DNA of 64,000 nt, taken from the NCBI GenBank assembly GCA_965205275.1, contig OZ242168.1, forward strand, positions 930,001-994,000, written 5' to 3'. This DNA comes from WTFY01 sp965205275 (lineage in GTDB: Bacteria; Pseudomonadota; Gammaproteobacteria; UBA4575). A program made the translations under genes and the position numbers. Positions 24,164 through 33,424 of this stretch are shown one piece after another. The notes beneath the pieces are model-generated. The model made no database searches, had not been told where the DNA came from, and worked only from the letters and a program-made list of their open reading frames with translations. The stretch's first letter is position 1. Each line of letters starts with the position of its first letter.

Positions 24164-24853
24164 CTACGTTTGTTCCATATCTTTAGTTAAAGCCTGGCGC
24201 TGCAGCAGGGCAGTAAATTCCTCAACAAAGTTGTCATAGCGAACCACAAGACGTTCTACGTCACTGGCATAGTGGTTGTAGGCGATCACTGCAGGGATCG
24301 CCGCAAACAGCCCCATTGCCGTTGCAATCAGGGCTTCTGCAATTCCAGGGGCCACCGCAGACAGGGTCGCCTGCTGTACATCACTCAGGGCGCGAAATGC
24401 GTTCATAATGCCCCATACCGTACCGAACAAACCAATATACGGGGCCGTGGAACCTACGGTGGCCAGAAAAGAAAGATAATGCTCCAGAGCTTCCACCTCA
24501 CGCGACATCGCCACTTTCATGGAGCGCAGGGCAGTATCTGTAATGGCAATCGGGGAAACCTTCTGCTTGCGATGCAGGCGTGCATATTCCCTGAACCCGG
24601 ATCCGAAGATATGTTCCATACCTGTTGGATCGCTTTTCAGTTTCACCTTTTCATAGAGTGAGGCCAGGTTTGTACCAGACCAGAACTGATCTTCAAATTC
24701 ATCAGCCTGGCTACGTGCCTCTTTTATGGTTTTCCACTTGCTCACGATCATGGTCCAGGAAATGACGGAGGCAACCAGTAGCAATAACATAACGAGTTGC
24801 ACCAACACATTGGCCTCGCCGATTAAGCTTAGAATACTCGTATCAACACGCAC
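24164..24853 (-). CDS. tolQ: Tol-Pal system protein TolQ
   Basis: A 229-residue ExbB/TolQ-type protein with three membrane segments (VLVQLVMLLLLVASVISWTM; STAPYIGLFGTVWGIM; EALIATAMGLFAAIPAVIAY) and a cytoplasmic loop between the first and second. It starts at a GTG inside the end of ybgC (11-nt overlap), with AAGGAG upstream. Length and motifs are normal. Confidence 0.95.
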   Translation of the reverse strand: MRVDTSILSLIGEANVLVQLVMLLLLVASVISWTMIVSKWKTIKEARSQADEFEDQFWSGTNLASLYEKVKLKSDPTGMEHIFGSGFREYARLHRKQKVSPIAITDTALRSMKVAMSREVEALEHYLSFLATVGSTAPYIGLFGTVWGIMNAFRALSDVQQATLSAVAPGIAEALIATAMGLFAAIPAVIAYNHYASDVERLVVRYDNFVEEFTALLQRQALTKDMEQT

Positions 24854-25256
24854 TTTTGATCTCCTTGAACAGGTCCCCGGGTATAGGTTTTGGTGAAAAG
24901 CTGCCCGCTTGCAGGCACACTACATTGACATCTGCGCTCGCAAATAAAAACGTCTCATCCTGTTGCTGCGTTATTGCCTGCCTGATTGAAACGCTTGCCG
25001 GTTTCAGCGCAAGTGGTTCAACGGTAACCGCCAGCGAATCATTAAACCTTATGGGCCGTTTATACACAATATATACAGACCGGACTGCAAACAGTACGTT
25101 CCTGCTTCGTACCAGTTCGTCCTGTTCGATTCCAAGCGAACGCAGCCACTCTGTTCGCGCACGTTCCATAAATTTCAGGTAATTGGCATAGTACACTACA
25201 CCACCGGCATCCGTATCTTCATAATAGACTTGCACTTGCCAAGTGTAGGGTTTCAT
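24843..25256 (-). CDS. ybgC: acyl-CoA thioesterase YbgC
   Basis: A 137-residue hotdog-fold thioesterase. The 4-hydroxybenzoyl-CoA thioesterase-type active-site segment is YYEDTDAGGVVYYANYLKFMERART, with the catalytic Asp in DTDAGG. It hydrolyses short acyl-CoA or acts with acyl carrier protein. It is the first gene of the tol-pal operon in most gammaproteobacteria, as here. Confidence 0.94.
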   Translation of the reverse strand: MKPYTWQVQVYYEDTDAGGVVYYANYLKFMERARTEWLRSLGIEQDELVRSRNVLFAVRSVYIVYKRPIRFNDSLAVTVEPLALKPASVSIRQAITQQQDETFLFASADVNVVCLQAGSFSPKPIPGDLFKEIKSAC

Positions 25257-25299
25257 ATACGAACGTTTAAATTCAATCAGTACTTAAATGATGTATGAA

Positions 25300-26367
25300 T
25301 CACTGCGTTATCTTCGAAAACAGGTCCGGAGCTGACTCCGGTGATTGTCCCAGGTTACCTTCCGGGATTTTCAAGCCAAAATGGTGATAGGCATTTCCGG
25401 TAGCCACGCGTCCACGCGGAGTGCGCATCATGAATCCCTTTAAAATAAGATACGGTTCGATAACGTCTTCAATCGTACCCCGCTCTTCACCTATAGCCGT
25501 GGCAAGACTGTCAATCCCGACCGGTCCGCCTCCGAACTTTTCAATGACAGCAAGCAGCAGACGCCGGTCCATATGATCAAAACCATGGGTATCTACGCTC
25601 AACATGTCCAGGGCTGCATTGGCGTTATCGCTGGTAATCACTCCGTCGGATTTAACCTGTACATAATCACGCACACGCCTCAACAATCGATTGGCAACCC
25701 TGGGCGTACCGCGTGAACGACATGCAATCTGCTCGGCCCCTCCATCATCGATCTGGACTTTCAGTATATCTGCGGAGCGACGGACGATGACCGCCAGTTC
25801 CTCCGTGCTGTAAAACTCAAGTCGTTGTACGATTCCAAAACGGTCACGCAAAGGTGAAGTCAGGAGACCTGCGCGTGTTGTCGCCCCAACCAGGGTAAAT
25901 GGAGGTAAATCCAGCTTGATTGATCGGGCAGCAGGCCCTTCACCAATCATGATATTGAGCTGAAAATCTTCCAGAGCCGGATACAGCACCTCTTCCGTAA
26001 CCGGACTCAGGCGATGAATTTCATCGATGAACAGTACATCCCTGGGTTCAAGATTCGTGAGTATCGCAGCCAGGTCTCCAGGCCGTTCCAGGATGGGGCC
26101 TGAAGTATGCCGCAAATTGACCTGCATTTCATTGGCTACGATATTGGAAAGTGTAGTTTTACCCAGCCCCGGTGGCCCGAATATCAATACGTGATCCAGG
26201 GCCTGCTTGCGCTGCTTTGCGGCAGTGATAAAAATATTCATTTGCTCACATACCTTGGTTTGCCCTATATATTCACTCAGATAACGCGGGCGAATTACAT
26301 TTTCAACCACGGCCTCATCCCTTTCCGTGCGTGTATCAACCAGTCGTGAAGTCTCTGTTTCGGTCAT
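25300..26367 (-). CDS. ruvB: Holliday junction DNA helicase RuvB
   Basis: A 355-residue AAA+ motor for branch migration. It has the start motif RPRYLSEYIGQ, Walker A GPPGLGKTTL, Walker B VLFIDEIHRL, sensor GATTRAGLLTSPLRDRFG and a C-terminal winged helix (GVGIDSLATAIGEERGTIEDV-type with a P-to-G change at GPVGID). It works with RuvA and RuvC. It follows ruvA by 25 nt. Confidence 0.97.
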   Translation of the reverse strand: MTETETSRLVDTRTERDEAVVENVIRPRYLSEYIGQTKVCEQMNIFITAAKQRKQALDHVLIFGPPGLGKTTLSNIVANEMQVNLRHTSGPILERPGDLAAILTNLEPRDVLFIDEIHRLSPVTEEVLYPALEDFQLNIMIGEGPAARSIKLDLPPFTLVGATTRAGLLTSPLRDRFGIVQRLEFYSTEELAVIVRRSADILKVQIDDGGAEQIACRSRGTPRVANRLLRRVRDYVQVKSDGVITSDNANAALDMLSVDTHGFDHMDRRLLLAVIEKFGGGPVGIDSLATAIGEERGTIEDVIEPYLILKGFMMRTPRGRVATGNAYHHFGLKIPEGNLGQSPESAPDLFSKITQ

Positions 26368-26392
26368 TGAATTTCTGTCTATAAAAAATTGT

Positions 26393-26980
26393 TCAGGATA
26401 AGCGGGTCTTTAATGCCAGACGAATAATGTCTTCACTGCTCTGGCTTTCCGCATTGACCTCACTGACCATGCGACTTGCATCGCTGGACCTGTAACCAAG
26501 TGAGACGAGCGCAGATATGGCATCCTGAACCGGACTATGGGAAGGCGCACCCTGACCGGCACCCCGCACTGCAGGGGTCCGTTCCAGCCTGTCGCGCATC
26601 TCTATAATCAGTCGCTCGGCGGTTCTTCGACCTACCCCTGGAAGGCGCATCAGGGCATCGGCATCCCCGCAGTGAATACAATCGGTGAACGCCTGCACAT
26701 CCATACCTGAAAGAATCGCCAGGGCTATTTTGGCCCCCACACCATTTACCTTTAACAAATACCGGAACAGACTCCGGTCCTGAATATGCTTGAAGGCATA
26801 CAGGGTCTGTGCATCTTCACGTACCAGTAAATGTGTGTACAGTACGACGCTTTCACCACAATCGGGCAATTCATAAAAAGTCGACATCGGGGCTTCCAGC
26901 TCATATCCCACCCCTTGCACATCAAGCAAAAGATGCGGGGGATGTTTTTCGATAACGTCTCCCTGCAGGCGCCCGATCAT
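26393..26980 (-). CDS. ruvA: Holliday junction DNA helicase RuvA
   Basis: A 195-residue protein that binds the four-way junction and loads RuvB. The N-terminal OB fold begins MIGRLQGDVIEKHPPHLLLDVQGVGYE. Tandem helix-hairpin-helix motifs are LKVNGVGAKIALAILSG and MRLPGVGRRTAERLIIEM. A flexible linker leads to the RuvB-binding domain III (QDAISALVSLGYRSSDASRMV). Its ATG overlaps the ruvC stop (ATGA). Confidence 0.97.
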   Translation of the reverse strand: MIGRLQGDVIEKHPPHLLLDVQGVGYELEAPMSTFYELPDCGESVVLYTHLLVREDAQTLYAFKHIQDRSLFRYLLKVNGVGAKIALAILSGMDVQAFTDCIHCGDADALMRLPGVGRRTAERLIIEMRDRLERTPAVRGAGQGAPSHSPVQDAISALVSLGYRSSDASRMVSEVNAESQSSEDIIRLALKTRLS

Positions 26981-27522
26981 GCGTGGCTCCCGGAAAGTAA
27001 TGCGTGGCGGTCACCTGCCAGCAAGGATGAATGCGCATGACACAGCGACACGGCCAGCGCATCCGCTTCATCTGCCTGCAATACACCGCGCAAGGCGAGC
27101 AGGCGCAGGACCATATGCTGAATCTGCTCCTTGCTGGCTGCGCCATTACCCACAACCGCCTGCTTCACAGAACGTGCACTGTATTCGCTTACAGGAATTT
27201 GCGATTGCACGGCAGCACTGATCGCAGCGCCTCGTGCATGACCGAGTTTGAGTGCCGAAGCTATATTACGTGAAACAAACACTTCCTCGACTGCAATCTC
27301 AGCGGGCTGATACTGAGCAATGACTTCTGTCAATTTACTGAAAATCAGACCCAGACGCTGCGCCATTCCGGCTTCACTTCCAGTACCGTGGATACGGATG
27401 TTGCCGCTGTGGATATAACAGCTGCTTCTCCCGTCACTCTCAATGATCCCGAAGCCGGTAATACGCAAACCCGGGTCAATACCAAGAATTCTGGTGGCAG
27501 CAGATTGCTTTAAGACTGTCAT
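26977..27522 (-). CDS. ruvC: Holliday junction resolvase RuvC
   Basis: A 181-residue RNase H-fold endonuclease cutting Holliday junctions. Acidic residues are visible in ILGIDPGLRITGFG (Asp), EIAVEEVFVSRN (Glu) and the C-terminal DEADALAVSLCHAH. It is about 10 residues longer than E. coli RuvC at both ends. It lies 17 nt after yebC, the usual neighbour. Confidence 0.97.
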   Translation of the reverse strand: MTVLKQSAATRILGIDPGLRITGFGIIESDGRSSCYIHSGNIRIHGTGSEAGMAQRLGLIFSKLTEVIAQYQPAEIAVEEVFVSRNIASALKLGHARGAAISAAVQSQIPVSEYSARSVKQAVVGNGAASKEQIQHMVLRLLALRGVLQADEADALAVSLCHAHSSLLAGDRHALLSGSHA

Positions 27523-27539
27523 ATAAAATATATCAACCT

Positions 27540-28283
27540 CTAGGCTATAGCCTCAAACACTGCATCCGGTATATCGGCATTGGAATACACATTCTGCACA
27601 TCGTCCAGTGCATCCAGCGCATCCAGCAAGCGCAGCATCGTCTCACCGTCTTTATCAGACAGCAAAGTCGCCGTGCTGGCACGCATCGTGATTTCTGCAC
27701 GGTCCGGCACCAGACCGGAAGTTTCCAGTGCCTGTCTTACGACCGCAAACTCATCCGTGCCGGTAATCACTTCGAGGTCCCCATCTTCCATATCCACTAC
27801 ATCTTCAGCACCGGACTCCAGGGCAATCTCCATGACGGTATCTTCATCCACACCTGAGGCAAACCGAATGACTCCAACGCTTGAGAATAAATAAGCGACC
27901 GAACCCGAAGTCCCCAAATTGCCATTGAATTTTGCAAAAGTGTGCCTGATTTCCGAGACCGTGCGATTGCGGTTATCGGTCATGCAATCGATCAGCACCG
28001 CTGCCCCACCCGGCCCATAGCCTTCATAACGCACTTCCGCATAGCCCTCGCCGTCAAGCTCGCCTGCTCCACGCTTAATGGCGCGCTCTACGGTATCCCT
28101 GGGCATGTTGGCAGACAGCGCTTTATCCACTGCCGAACGCAGACGCGCGTTGACAGTCGGGTCACCTCCTCCACGGGCCGCTACTGTAATCTCTCGGATT
28201 AATTTGGTGAATAATTTTCCGCGTTTGGCGTCTTGTGCTTTTTTGTGATGCTGGATATTGGCCCATTTACTATGACCAGCCAT
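27540..28283 (-). CDS. yebC: YebC/PmpR-family protein
   Basis: A 247-residue TACO1/YebC protein (MAGHSKWANIQHHKKAQDAKRG start, the family hallmark, then NMPRDTVERAIKRGAGE). Members bind DNA as regulators or help ribosomes through proline stretches. It starts the yebC-ruvCAB order. Nothing unusual is seen. Confidence 0.97.
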   Translation of the reverse strand: MAGHSKWANIQHHKKAQDAKRGKLFTKLIREITVAARGGGDPTVNARLRSAVDKALSANMPRDTVERAIKRGAGELDGEGYAEVRYEGYGPGGAAVLIDCMTDNRNRTVSEIRHTFAKFNGNLGTSGSVAYLFSSVGVIRFASGVDEDTVMEIALESGAEDVVDMEDGDLEVITGTDEFAVVRQALETSGLVPDRAEITMRASTATLLSDKDGETMLRLLDALDALDDVQNVYSNADIPDAVFEAIA

Positions 28284-28331
28284 TGAATCCCCTCTACTAG
28301 ATCAATGCCGTTATTTTAGCACTTCCTGATT

Positions 28332-28958
28332 TCAAGTGACATTTCCGGTACGCAAAAACTCACTGACCCATGCTGCGACAGGTTTTGCCAGCAACATTCC
28401 GGTATGGCTGTACGGGATCAACTTGTGCACGGTACAGTACTTGGTCCGGGTTTCCGACACGGCCACTACGCCATCGTTCGGCGTATGCAGGGGGGCGCCC
28501 AGCGCCTGCCCGATACCGCATCCACGGGTGCCGGCCAATACCGCCAGGGGACGGGTCCCTTTCCATGCCGGCATATTCCCAATCAATGCATCAGCACTTG
28601 CCCCTAAAAAACTTTTTCTTATCAATGTATTCCTTGAAACGTATCGGGCTGCACTGCTTCCGGCAAGCGCAGTCCCGAGCATCACCACCCGGCCCGGTCG
28701 GGCCGTGTCAAAGGTCTGGAAATAATGCAGCAATACAATGCCGCCCAGGCTGTGTGCCACGAAATGGACAATATCGGCATCCAACCGGTCTACAAACTGC
28801 CCAAGCAGGCGCGCATTATGCTGGGGCGTGCACCTCAGGCTTCGATACGAGAACCGCCTGCACTCATGCCCGTAACGGTTCAGATAATGGGTTATAGGCT
28901 TCATGCACCAGCCATTCATCCAGAGTCCATGAATACAAACTACAATCTCACGCATCAA
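28332..28958 (-). CDS. alpha/beta hydrolase, lipase/esterase-like
   Basis: A 208-residue alpha/beta hydrolase. The oxyanion segment is VVCIHGLWMNGW, the nucleophile elbow VAHSLGGIVLL (Ser in AHSLGG), the acidic residue is probably Asp in TPNDGVVAV, and the His is in PYSHTGMLL. The set resembles small PGAP1/triacylglycerol-lipase-like esterases of proteobacteria. No signal peptide is seen, so it is cytoplasmic. Substrate unknown. It sits between nudB and yebC on the same strand. Confidence 0.8.
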   Translation of the reverse strand: MMREIVVCIHGLWMNGWCMKPITHYLNRYGHECRRFSYRSLRCTPQHNARLLGQFVDRLDADIVHFVAHSLGGIVLLHYFQTFDTARPGRVVMLGTALAGSSAARYVSRNTLIRKSFLGASADALIGNMPAWKGTRPLAVLAGTRGCGIGQALGAPLHTPNDGVVAVSETRTKYCTVHKLIPYSHTGMLLAKPVAAWVSEFLRTGNVT

Positions 28959-28967
28959 TATCCTGGA

Positions 28968-29396
28968 TTATTCCGGCACCCAGCGCAGAATTGCAGCCTG
29001 ATTGGTATGTGAAAAAGCCAGACCGGCAGCGTGCAGACGAGGCAGCCATTGAAACTCCTCATGCTCTTTCGGGTCAAGCTGGATATTCACCCTTTCAGGG
29101 AGCTGCAACCGATACACATGCTCCTGGTTCAGGATGACGCCGGGGGCATAGCGTCTGCGCCAGATCGAGTAAATTTCAAAACTTCGCACACAGTGACAGT
29201 CGCAGACTGCCTGATTGGCGATACCGGTCTCTTCGCGCAGTTCGCGCACGGCCGCATCAATGGGTTGCTCACCCCATTCCAGACTGCCGGTTACCGATTG
29301 CCAAAAATCATTCGGGTACTTGCGCCGCAGAAGCAGGACCTCACTTTGTCTTGTGTAGACGATGATCAGGACGGACTCGGGACGTTTATGATCCAT
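28968..29396 (-). CDS. nudB: dihydroneopterin triphosphate diphosphatase
   Basis: A 142-residue Nudix hydrolase. The Nudix box GSLEWGEQPIDAAVREL continues REETGI, and the start MDHKRPESVLIIVYTRQ is typical of NudB. NudB removes pyrophosphate from dihydroneopterin triphosphate in folate synthesis. The ATG at 29396 is preferred over an upstream in-frame start at 29516, whose extra 40 residues do not look like this family. It follows aspS, as in many gammaproteobacteria. Confidence 0.88.
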   Translation of the reverse strand: MDHKRPESVLIIVYTRQSEVLLLRRKYPNDFWQSVTGSLEWGEQPIDAAVRELREETGIANQAVCDCHCVRSFEIYSIWRRRYAPGVILNQEHVYRLQLPERVNIQLDPKEHEEFQWLPRLHAAGLAFSHTNQAAILRWVPE

Positions 29397-29558
29397 ACAA
29401 TGACACCATACAGCGTGAACAGGAAGTATTCGACCACTGGCCCGCATATTGTAATGCAAATAAAACCCTGCGTTACAAAGAAAGCATGATGCTTGCAGGC
29501 AGGTGAGGCGCAGCACACCTCCGTATGATGTGCCCGGCCCGGCCTGTACAAACGGATA

Positions 29559-31337
29559 TCAGCCCGCCCCGGGGCGCAACCGGATATGCAGTTCTTTCAA
29601 TTGCCGACTGTCCGGGGGGGTCGGTGCGTCCGTTAGCGGGCATGTAGCGTTCTGGGTTTTCGGGAATGGAATGACATCGCGTATCGACGGACTGGCTGTC
29701 ATCAGCATCACTAGCCGGTCCAGACCAAAGGCAATACCGCCATGTGGCGGCGTCCCATAGCCCAGGGCCTGCAATAAAAAACCGAATTTTTCCTGCGCCT
29801 GTTGCGTATCAATCTGCAATATCTCAAATATGGCCGCCTGCATATCCCGCTTGTGGACACGTACTGAACCACCGCCCACCTCCGTGCCGTTCAGGACCAT
29901 ATCATAGGCCCGCGACAGAGCCGTACCGGGGCTGTCGATGAGTTCCCGGGGATTTTTACAGGTAGGTGCCGTGAAGGGATGGTGCAATGCAGACCAGCGT
30001 TTTGTATCCAGGTCCCACTCAAACATCGGAAACTCTACGATCCAGAGCGGACGCCAGACCGGCTCCACCAGATTCAGGTCATGACCCAGCCTGACCCGTA
30101 ACGCACCCAAAGCCGCATTGACGGTATGTTTTTTATCTGCACCAAAAAACAGCAGGTCTCCATTTGCCGCACCGGACCGCTGGATGATCTGCCGGATGAT
30201 GTCTTCAGGCAGAAATTTCAGGATCGGTGACTGCAGCCCTGACGGAACCTCTGAAACGTCCGTACATTTGATATACGCCAGTCCCTTTGCCCCATACTGA
30301 CCGACAAAATCCGTGTAGTCATCAATTTCCTTGCGGGTCAGCGAAGCCCCCTGGGGTACCTTCAACACGGCAACACGACTTGCAGCATCCCTGGCAGGCC
30401 TGCTGAAGACTTTAAAATCGACCTGCCCCATCAGTTCAGTGAGGTCAACCAGTTCAAGTGGAATACGCAAATCCGGTTTATCGCTCCCGTAGCGATGCAG
30501 CGCATCCGCATGACTCATCCTCGGGAACGGCTTTTCCAGCGTTACCTTGACAATGCGTTCAAACAGAGCACACACCATATCTTCCATCAGCGACATGATT
30601 TCCGCTTCATTCATAAAGGACGTTTCGATATCCAGCTGTGTGAACTCAGGCTGGCGGTCCGCACGCAAATCTTCATCACGGAAACAGCGGACAATCTGGT
30701 AATAACGGTCAAAACCGCTTGCCATCAGAAGTTGCTTGAATAGCTGCGGAGACTGCGGCAAGGCAAAAAATGAACCGGCCTGGGTACGGCTTGGCACCAG
30801 ATAATCGCGGGCCCCTTCCGGGGTAGCCCTGGTGAGCATCGGAGTTTCGATATCCAGAAAGCCATGCGCATCCAGAAAGCTTCGCAGAGCCTGGTTCACG
30901 GTCGCTTTTGTGCGAATACGCGCCTGCATGGACGGGCGGCGTAAATCTATATATCGATAGCGCAAACGGGTTTCTTCGTGTACGTCTTCATCGTCCAGCT
31001 GGAAAGGGGGTGTCGCGGCCTCATTCAACACCTCCAGTGACTGTGCCAGAATCTCAACCTGCCCGGTTGGCAGGTCCGGATTTACCGTCCCTTCAGGACG
31101 CACCCTGACACGACCTTCTACATGCAATACGTATTCATTGCGAATCTGCTCGGCGGTTTCAAATATGCCGGGCTCATCCGGATCAAATACGATTTGTACC
31201 ATTCCTTCCCGGTCACGCAGATCTACAAAGATTATGCCGCCATGGTCACGCCTTCGGTTTACCCAGCCGCATACCGTGACTTCCTGGTCAACGAGTGCCT
31301 CGGTGACCTGACCGCAATAATGAGTTCGCATATGCAT
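29559..31337 (-). CDS. aspS: aspartate-tRNA ligase
   Basis: A 592-residue bacterial class II synthetase. The N-terminal OB anticodon-binding domain reads VCGWVNRRRDHGGIIFVDLRDREG. The catalytic core has motif 2 (FRDEDLRADRQPEFTQLDIE) and motif 3 (GIAFGLDRLVMLM), and the bacterial GAD insertion lies between them. The first ATG (31337) and a second one two codons later are both possible starts. Confidence 0.97.
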   Translation of the reverse strand: MHMRTHYCGQVTEALVDQEVTVCGWVNRRRDHGGIIFVDLRDREGMVQIVFDPDEPGIFETAEQIRNEYVLHVEGRVRVRPEGTVNPDLPTGQVEILAQSLEVLNEAATPPFQLDDEDVHEETRLRYRYIDLRRPSMQARIRTKATVNQALRSFLDAHGFLDIETPMLTRATPEGARDYLVPSRTQAGSFFALPQSPQLFKQLLMASGFDRYYQIVRCFRDEDLRADRQPEFTQLDIETSFMNEAEIMSLMEDMVCALFERIVKVTLEKPFPRMSHADALHRYGSDKPDLRIPLELVDLTELMGQVDFKVFSRPARDAASRVAVLKVPQGASLTRKEIDDYTDFVGQYGAKGLAYIKCTDVSEVPSGLQSPILKFLPEDIIRQIIQRSGAANGDLLFFGADKKHTVNAALGALRVRLGHDLNLVEPVWRPLWIVEFPMFEWDLDTKRWSALHHPFTAPTCKNPRELIDSPGTALSRAYDMVLNGTEVGGGSVRVHKRDMQAAIFEILQIDTQQAQEKFGFLLQALGYGTPPHGGIAFGLDRLVMLMTASPSIRDVIPFPKTQNATCPLTDAPTPPDSRQLKELHIRLRPGAG

Positions 31338-31469
31338 CCAGTTTATATCCGGGGGAGATGATTGTATCGGCCAGCAGGCAGCACGTAACGGGTCTTGGGT
31401 CAGACCGGCACAGAAGACCTCATACAGACCGGGCCAAAAGATGACAATGCGTCACAGTCCACCAACCGT

Positions 31470-31808
31470 TCAGGATGCCCGGGTATCCTGCCCGGAACCT
31501 GACGTTGTACTCCTGGCTTTCGACGACTGGTTTGTGCGGACATCCTGCTTCTTGTCTGACCGGGTACCCTTATCCTTGCCTTCACTTTTTTTCTGTGAAT
31601 CACGCGAAGCCAGATTGCGTTTATTGTCAGATTTGAAATCCGTTTCATACCAGCCAGAGCCACTGAGCCTGAACCCGGCCGCAGAAACCAGTTTCCTTAA
31701 TGCCGGCCTGGAACATTCAGGACAAACGGTCAATAACAGATCACCCGCTTTTTGCAGGATATCATCACGATGGCCACAGGCCTCGCATTCGTATTCATAA
31801 ATAGGCAT
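31470..31808 (-). CDS. FmdB-type zinc ribbon protein
   Basis: A 112-residue protein with an N-terminal zinc ribbon (MPIYEYECEACGH, then CPECSRPALRKL) and a long disordered Lys/Ser/Asp-rich tail. The family is called FmdB after a putative formamidase regulator, but its role is unknown and it commonly lies upstream of aspS. A DUF502 membrane-protein gene often found between fmdB and aspS is missing here; the 132-nt gap before aspS is empty. Confidence 0.88.
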   Translation of the reverse strand: MPIYEYECEACGHRDDILQKAGDLLLTVCPECSRPALRKLVSAAGFRLSGSGWYETDFKSDNKRNLASRDSQKKSEGKDKGTRSDKKQDVRTNQSSKARSTTSGSGQDTRAS

Positions 31809-31810
31809 CG

Positions 31811-32110
31811 TTACAATATTCGAAATTTGAAATCAGGAAAATCTTTCATTGTTACCCGTTCACAGCTGACATCGGTTACCCTGGCCAACTCAGGCCCTTC
31901 ATGCAACCAGTCTTTCAACTGATCCAGAGCCGCAACTTTACCACAGGCAACCACTTCCACATTTCCATTTTGCAAATTTTTTGCATAGCCTGCGATACCA
32001 AGCTGCTGTGCCTGGTCTCTTGCGGATACCCTGAAAAACACCCCCTGCACCTTCCCGGATACAATACATTGCATACAGGCCTGGTCCGGGCCATCACTCA
32101 TTGCAGGCAA
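31811..32110 (-). CDS. acyP: acylphosphatase
   Basis: A 99-residue enzyme hydrolysing carboxyl-phosphate bonds. Catalytic Arg and Asn are visible in GKVQGVFFRVSARDQA and GYAKNLQNGNVEV. The start may be the first ATG or the one three codons on (MSDGPDQ). It lies 2 nt before the FmdB-like gene and is probably co-transcribed with it. Confidence 0.93.
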   Translation of the reverse strand: MPAMSDGPDQACMQCIVSGKVQGVFFRVSARDQAQQLGIAGYAKNLQNGNVEVVACGKVAALDQLKDWLHEGPELARVTDVSCERVTMKDFPDFKFRIL

Positions 32111-32213
32111 TACTTTCCATGTCAGTGAACCGTACAGCAGGCTGACTCAAAAACCCGTAATACCCTATAATCATACGTAAATATAACCGGAAATAACATG
32201 GAGAAAAAGATAT

Positions 32214-32567
32214 ATGGATGATCCGAAAACCGTTATCTACTATAACCCGAAATGTTCAAAATGCCGCATGACGCTGAAACTGCTGCATGAACAGGGCCAG
32301 CAACCGGCAGTGATCGAATACCTGCGTGACACCCCGTCCCGGTCTGAACTCAGGGACGTTCTGTCACAACTGGGAATGGCGGCCAGCCAGTTGTTACGTA
32401 CAAGAGAGTCCGCCTACCGTGAAGCCGGCCTGGATGAATCCTCCAGTGAGGAAGAAATACTGGATGCGATGATGAAATACCCTGTGTTGATTGAACGGCC
32501 GATTGTAATTCGTGGCGACAAGGCCATTATTGCTCGGCCTCCCGAGAATGTCCTGGGGATTTTGTAA
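32214..32567 (+). CDS. arsC: arsenate reductase, glutaredoxin-dependent ArsC type
   Basis: A 117-residue thioredoxin-fold protein. The active-site Cys lies in YYNPKCSKCRMTLKLL, and the conserved C-terminal part is PVLIERPIVIRGDKAIIARPPENVLGIL, with the substrate-binding Arg residues. ArsC reduces arsenate to arsenite with glutaredoxin. No arsR or efflux gene is adjacent, so it is a chromosomal stand-alone copy whose in vivo role may differ. It is convergent with hda. Confidence 0.9.
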   Translation: MDDPKTVIYYNPKCSKCRMTLKLLHEQGQQPAVIEYLRDTPSRSELRDVLSQLGMAASQLLRTRESAYREAGLDESSSEEEILDAMMKYPVLIERPIVIRGDKAIIARPPENVLGIL

Positions 32568-32673
32568 ATCGATCAGCATCCAGTCCACAGGCTCACCCGA
32601 CAGGCGGTCATGCAATCCTTGCCTTGTAAGATGGCGTTGCAGACACCGCTGCACTGCCCTGCCACACCGCCGG

Positions 32674-33393
32674 CTAAACGCCCTCCAGTACCGATTTTAC
32701 AAACGGAACCGTAATTTTTCGTTGCAGGGCAAGGGAGTGCTTGTCGAGCTCATCCAGTAACTCCACAAGCCTGGTCAGTTCCCGTGGATAGCGCCTGAGC
32801 AGATAACCGCAGACCTCCTGGGGCACTTCCAGGCCACGCGCCCTGGCATGCAATTGTATCGCAGTTTCTTTTTGCTCATCGGACAAGGGGTGCAGCTTGT
32901 AGACCAGACCCCATACCAGTCGGGACGCCAGATCCGGCAGTAAAATATTCAGATCACCAGGCTTGCAGGGTGCCGTGATCACCAGGCTTTTGTTGCTTAA
33001 CCATAATTCATTGACAAGCCGGAATAACGCATGCTCCCAGCGCCTGTCTCCCAATACGCAATCGATGTCGTCAATACAAACGACGTCAAGTTGCTGCATA
33101 TCACTCAGCAAGTCCGAATCCGACCCGGCAAACTCTTTCATTGGCAGATAGACAGCCTTTTGATCACTCCGTGCAAGCTGATTGCAAACTGCCTGCAACA
33201 AATGTGACCGACCGCTTTGACCATGCCCCCAAAGAAAATACTGTCTGGGTTCTTCTGCAGCCTGCTTCAGTCCTTTCAGTAGAAACAATAATCCGTTGCC
33301 TTGCGGGCAGACAAACGTATCGAACGTCGCATATTGACGCAACACGATATCAAGTGGACGCTGTGGCGAAGATAGCGGGGATACATGTACCAC
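32674..33393 (-). CDS. hda: DnaA regulatory inactivator Hda
   Basis: A 239-residue DnaA-related AAA+ protein without the DNA-binding domain. Walker A is a variant GHGQSGRSHLL, Walker B VVCIDDID, sensor FRLVNELW, and the C-terminal lid is RRYPRELTRLVELLDELD. Hda with the sliding clamp stimulates hydrolysis of DnaA-ATP to stop re-initiation. The N-terminus (RPLDIVLRQYATFDTFVC) lies where the clamp-binding motif is expected; the usual QL-S/D-LPL form is not clearly kept. It follows the phosphatidyltransferase gene. Confidence 0.92.
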   Translation of the reverse strand: MVHVSPLSSPQRPLDIVLRQYATFDTFVCPQGNGLLFLLKGLKQAAEEPRQYFLWGHGQSGRSHLLQAVCNQLARSDQKAVYLPMKEFAGSDSDLLSDMQQLDVVCIDDIDCVLGDRRWEHALFRLVNELWLSNKSLVITAPCKPGDLNILLPDLASRLVWGLVYKLHPLSDEQKETAIQLHARARGLEVPQEVCGYLLRRYPRELTRLVELLDELDKHSLALQRKITVPFVKSVLEGV

Positions 33394-33424
33394 GTGCTTG
33401 GGGTAACGGGCCTGGTGAAGCGCG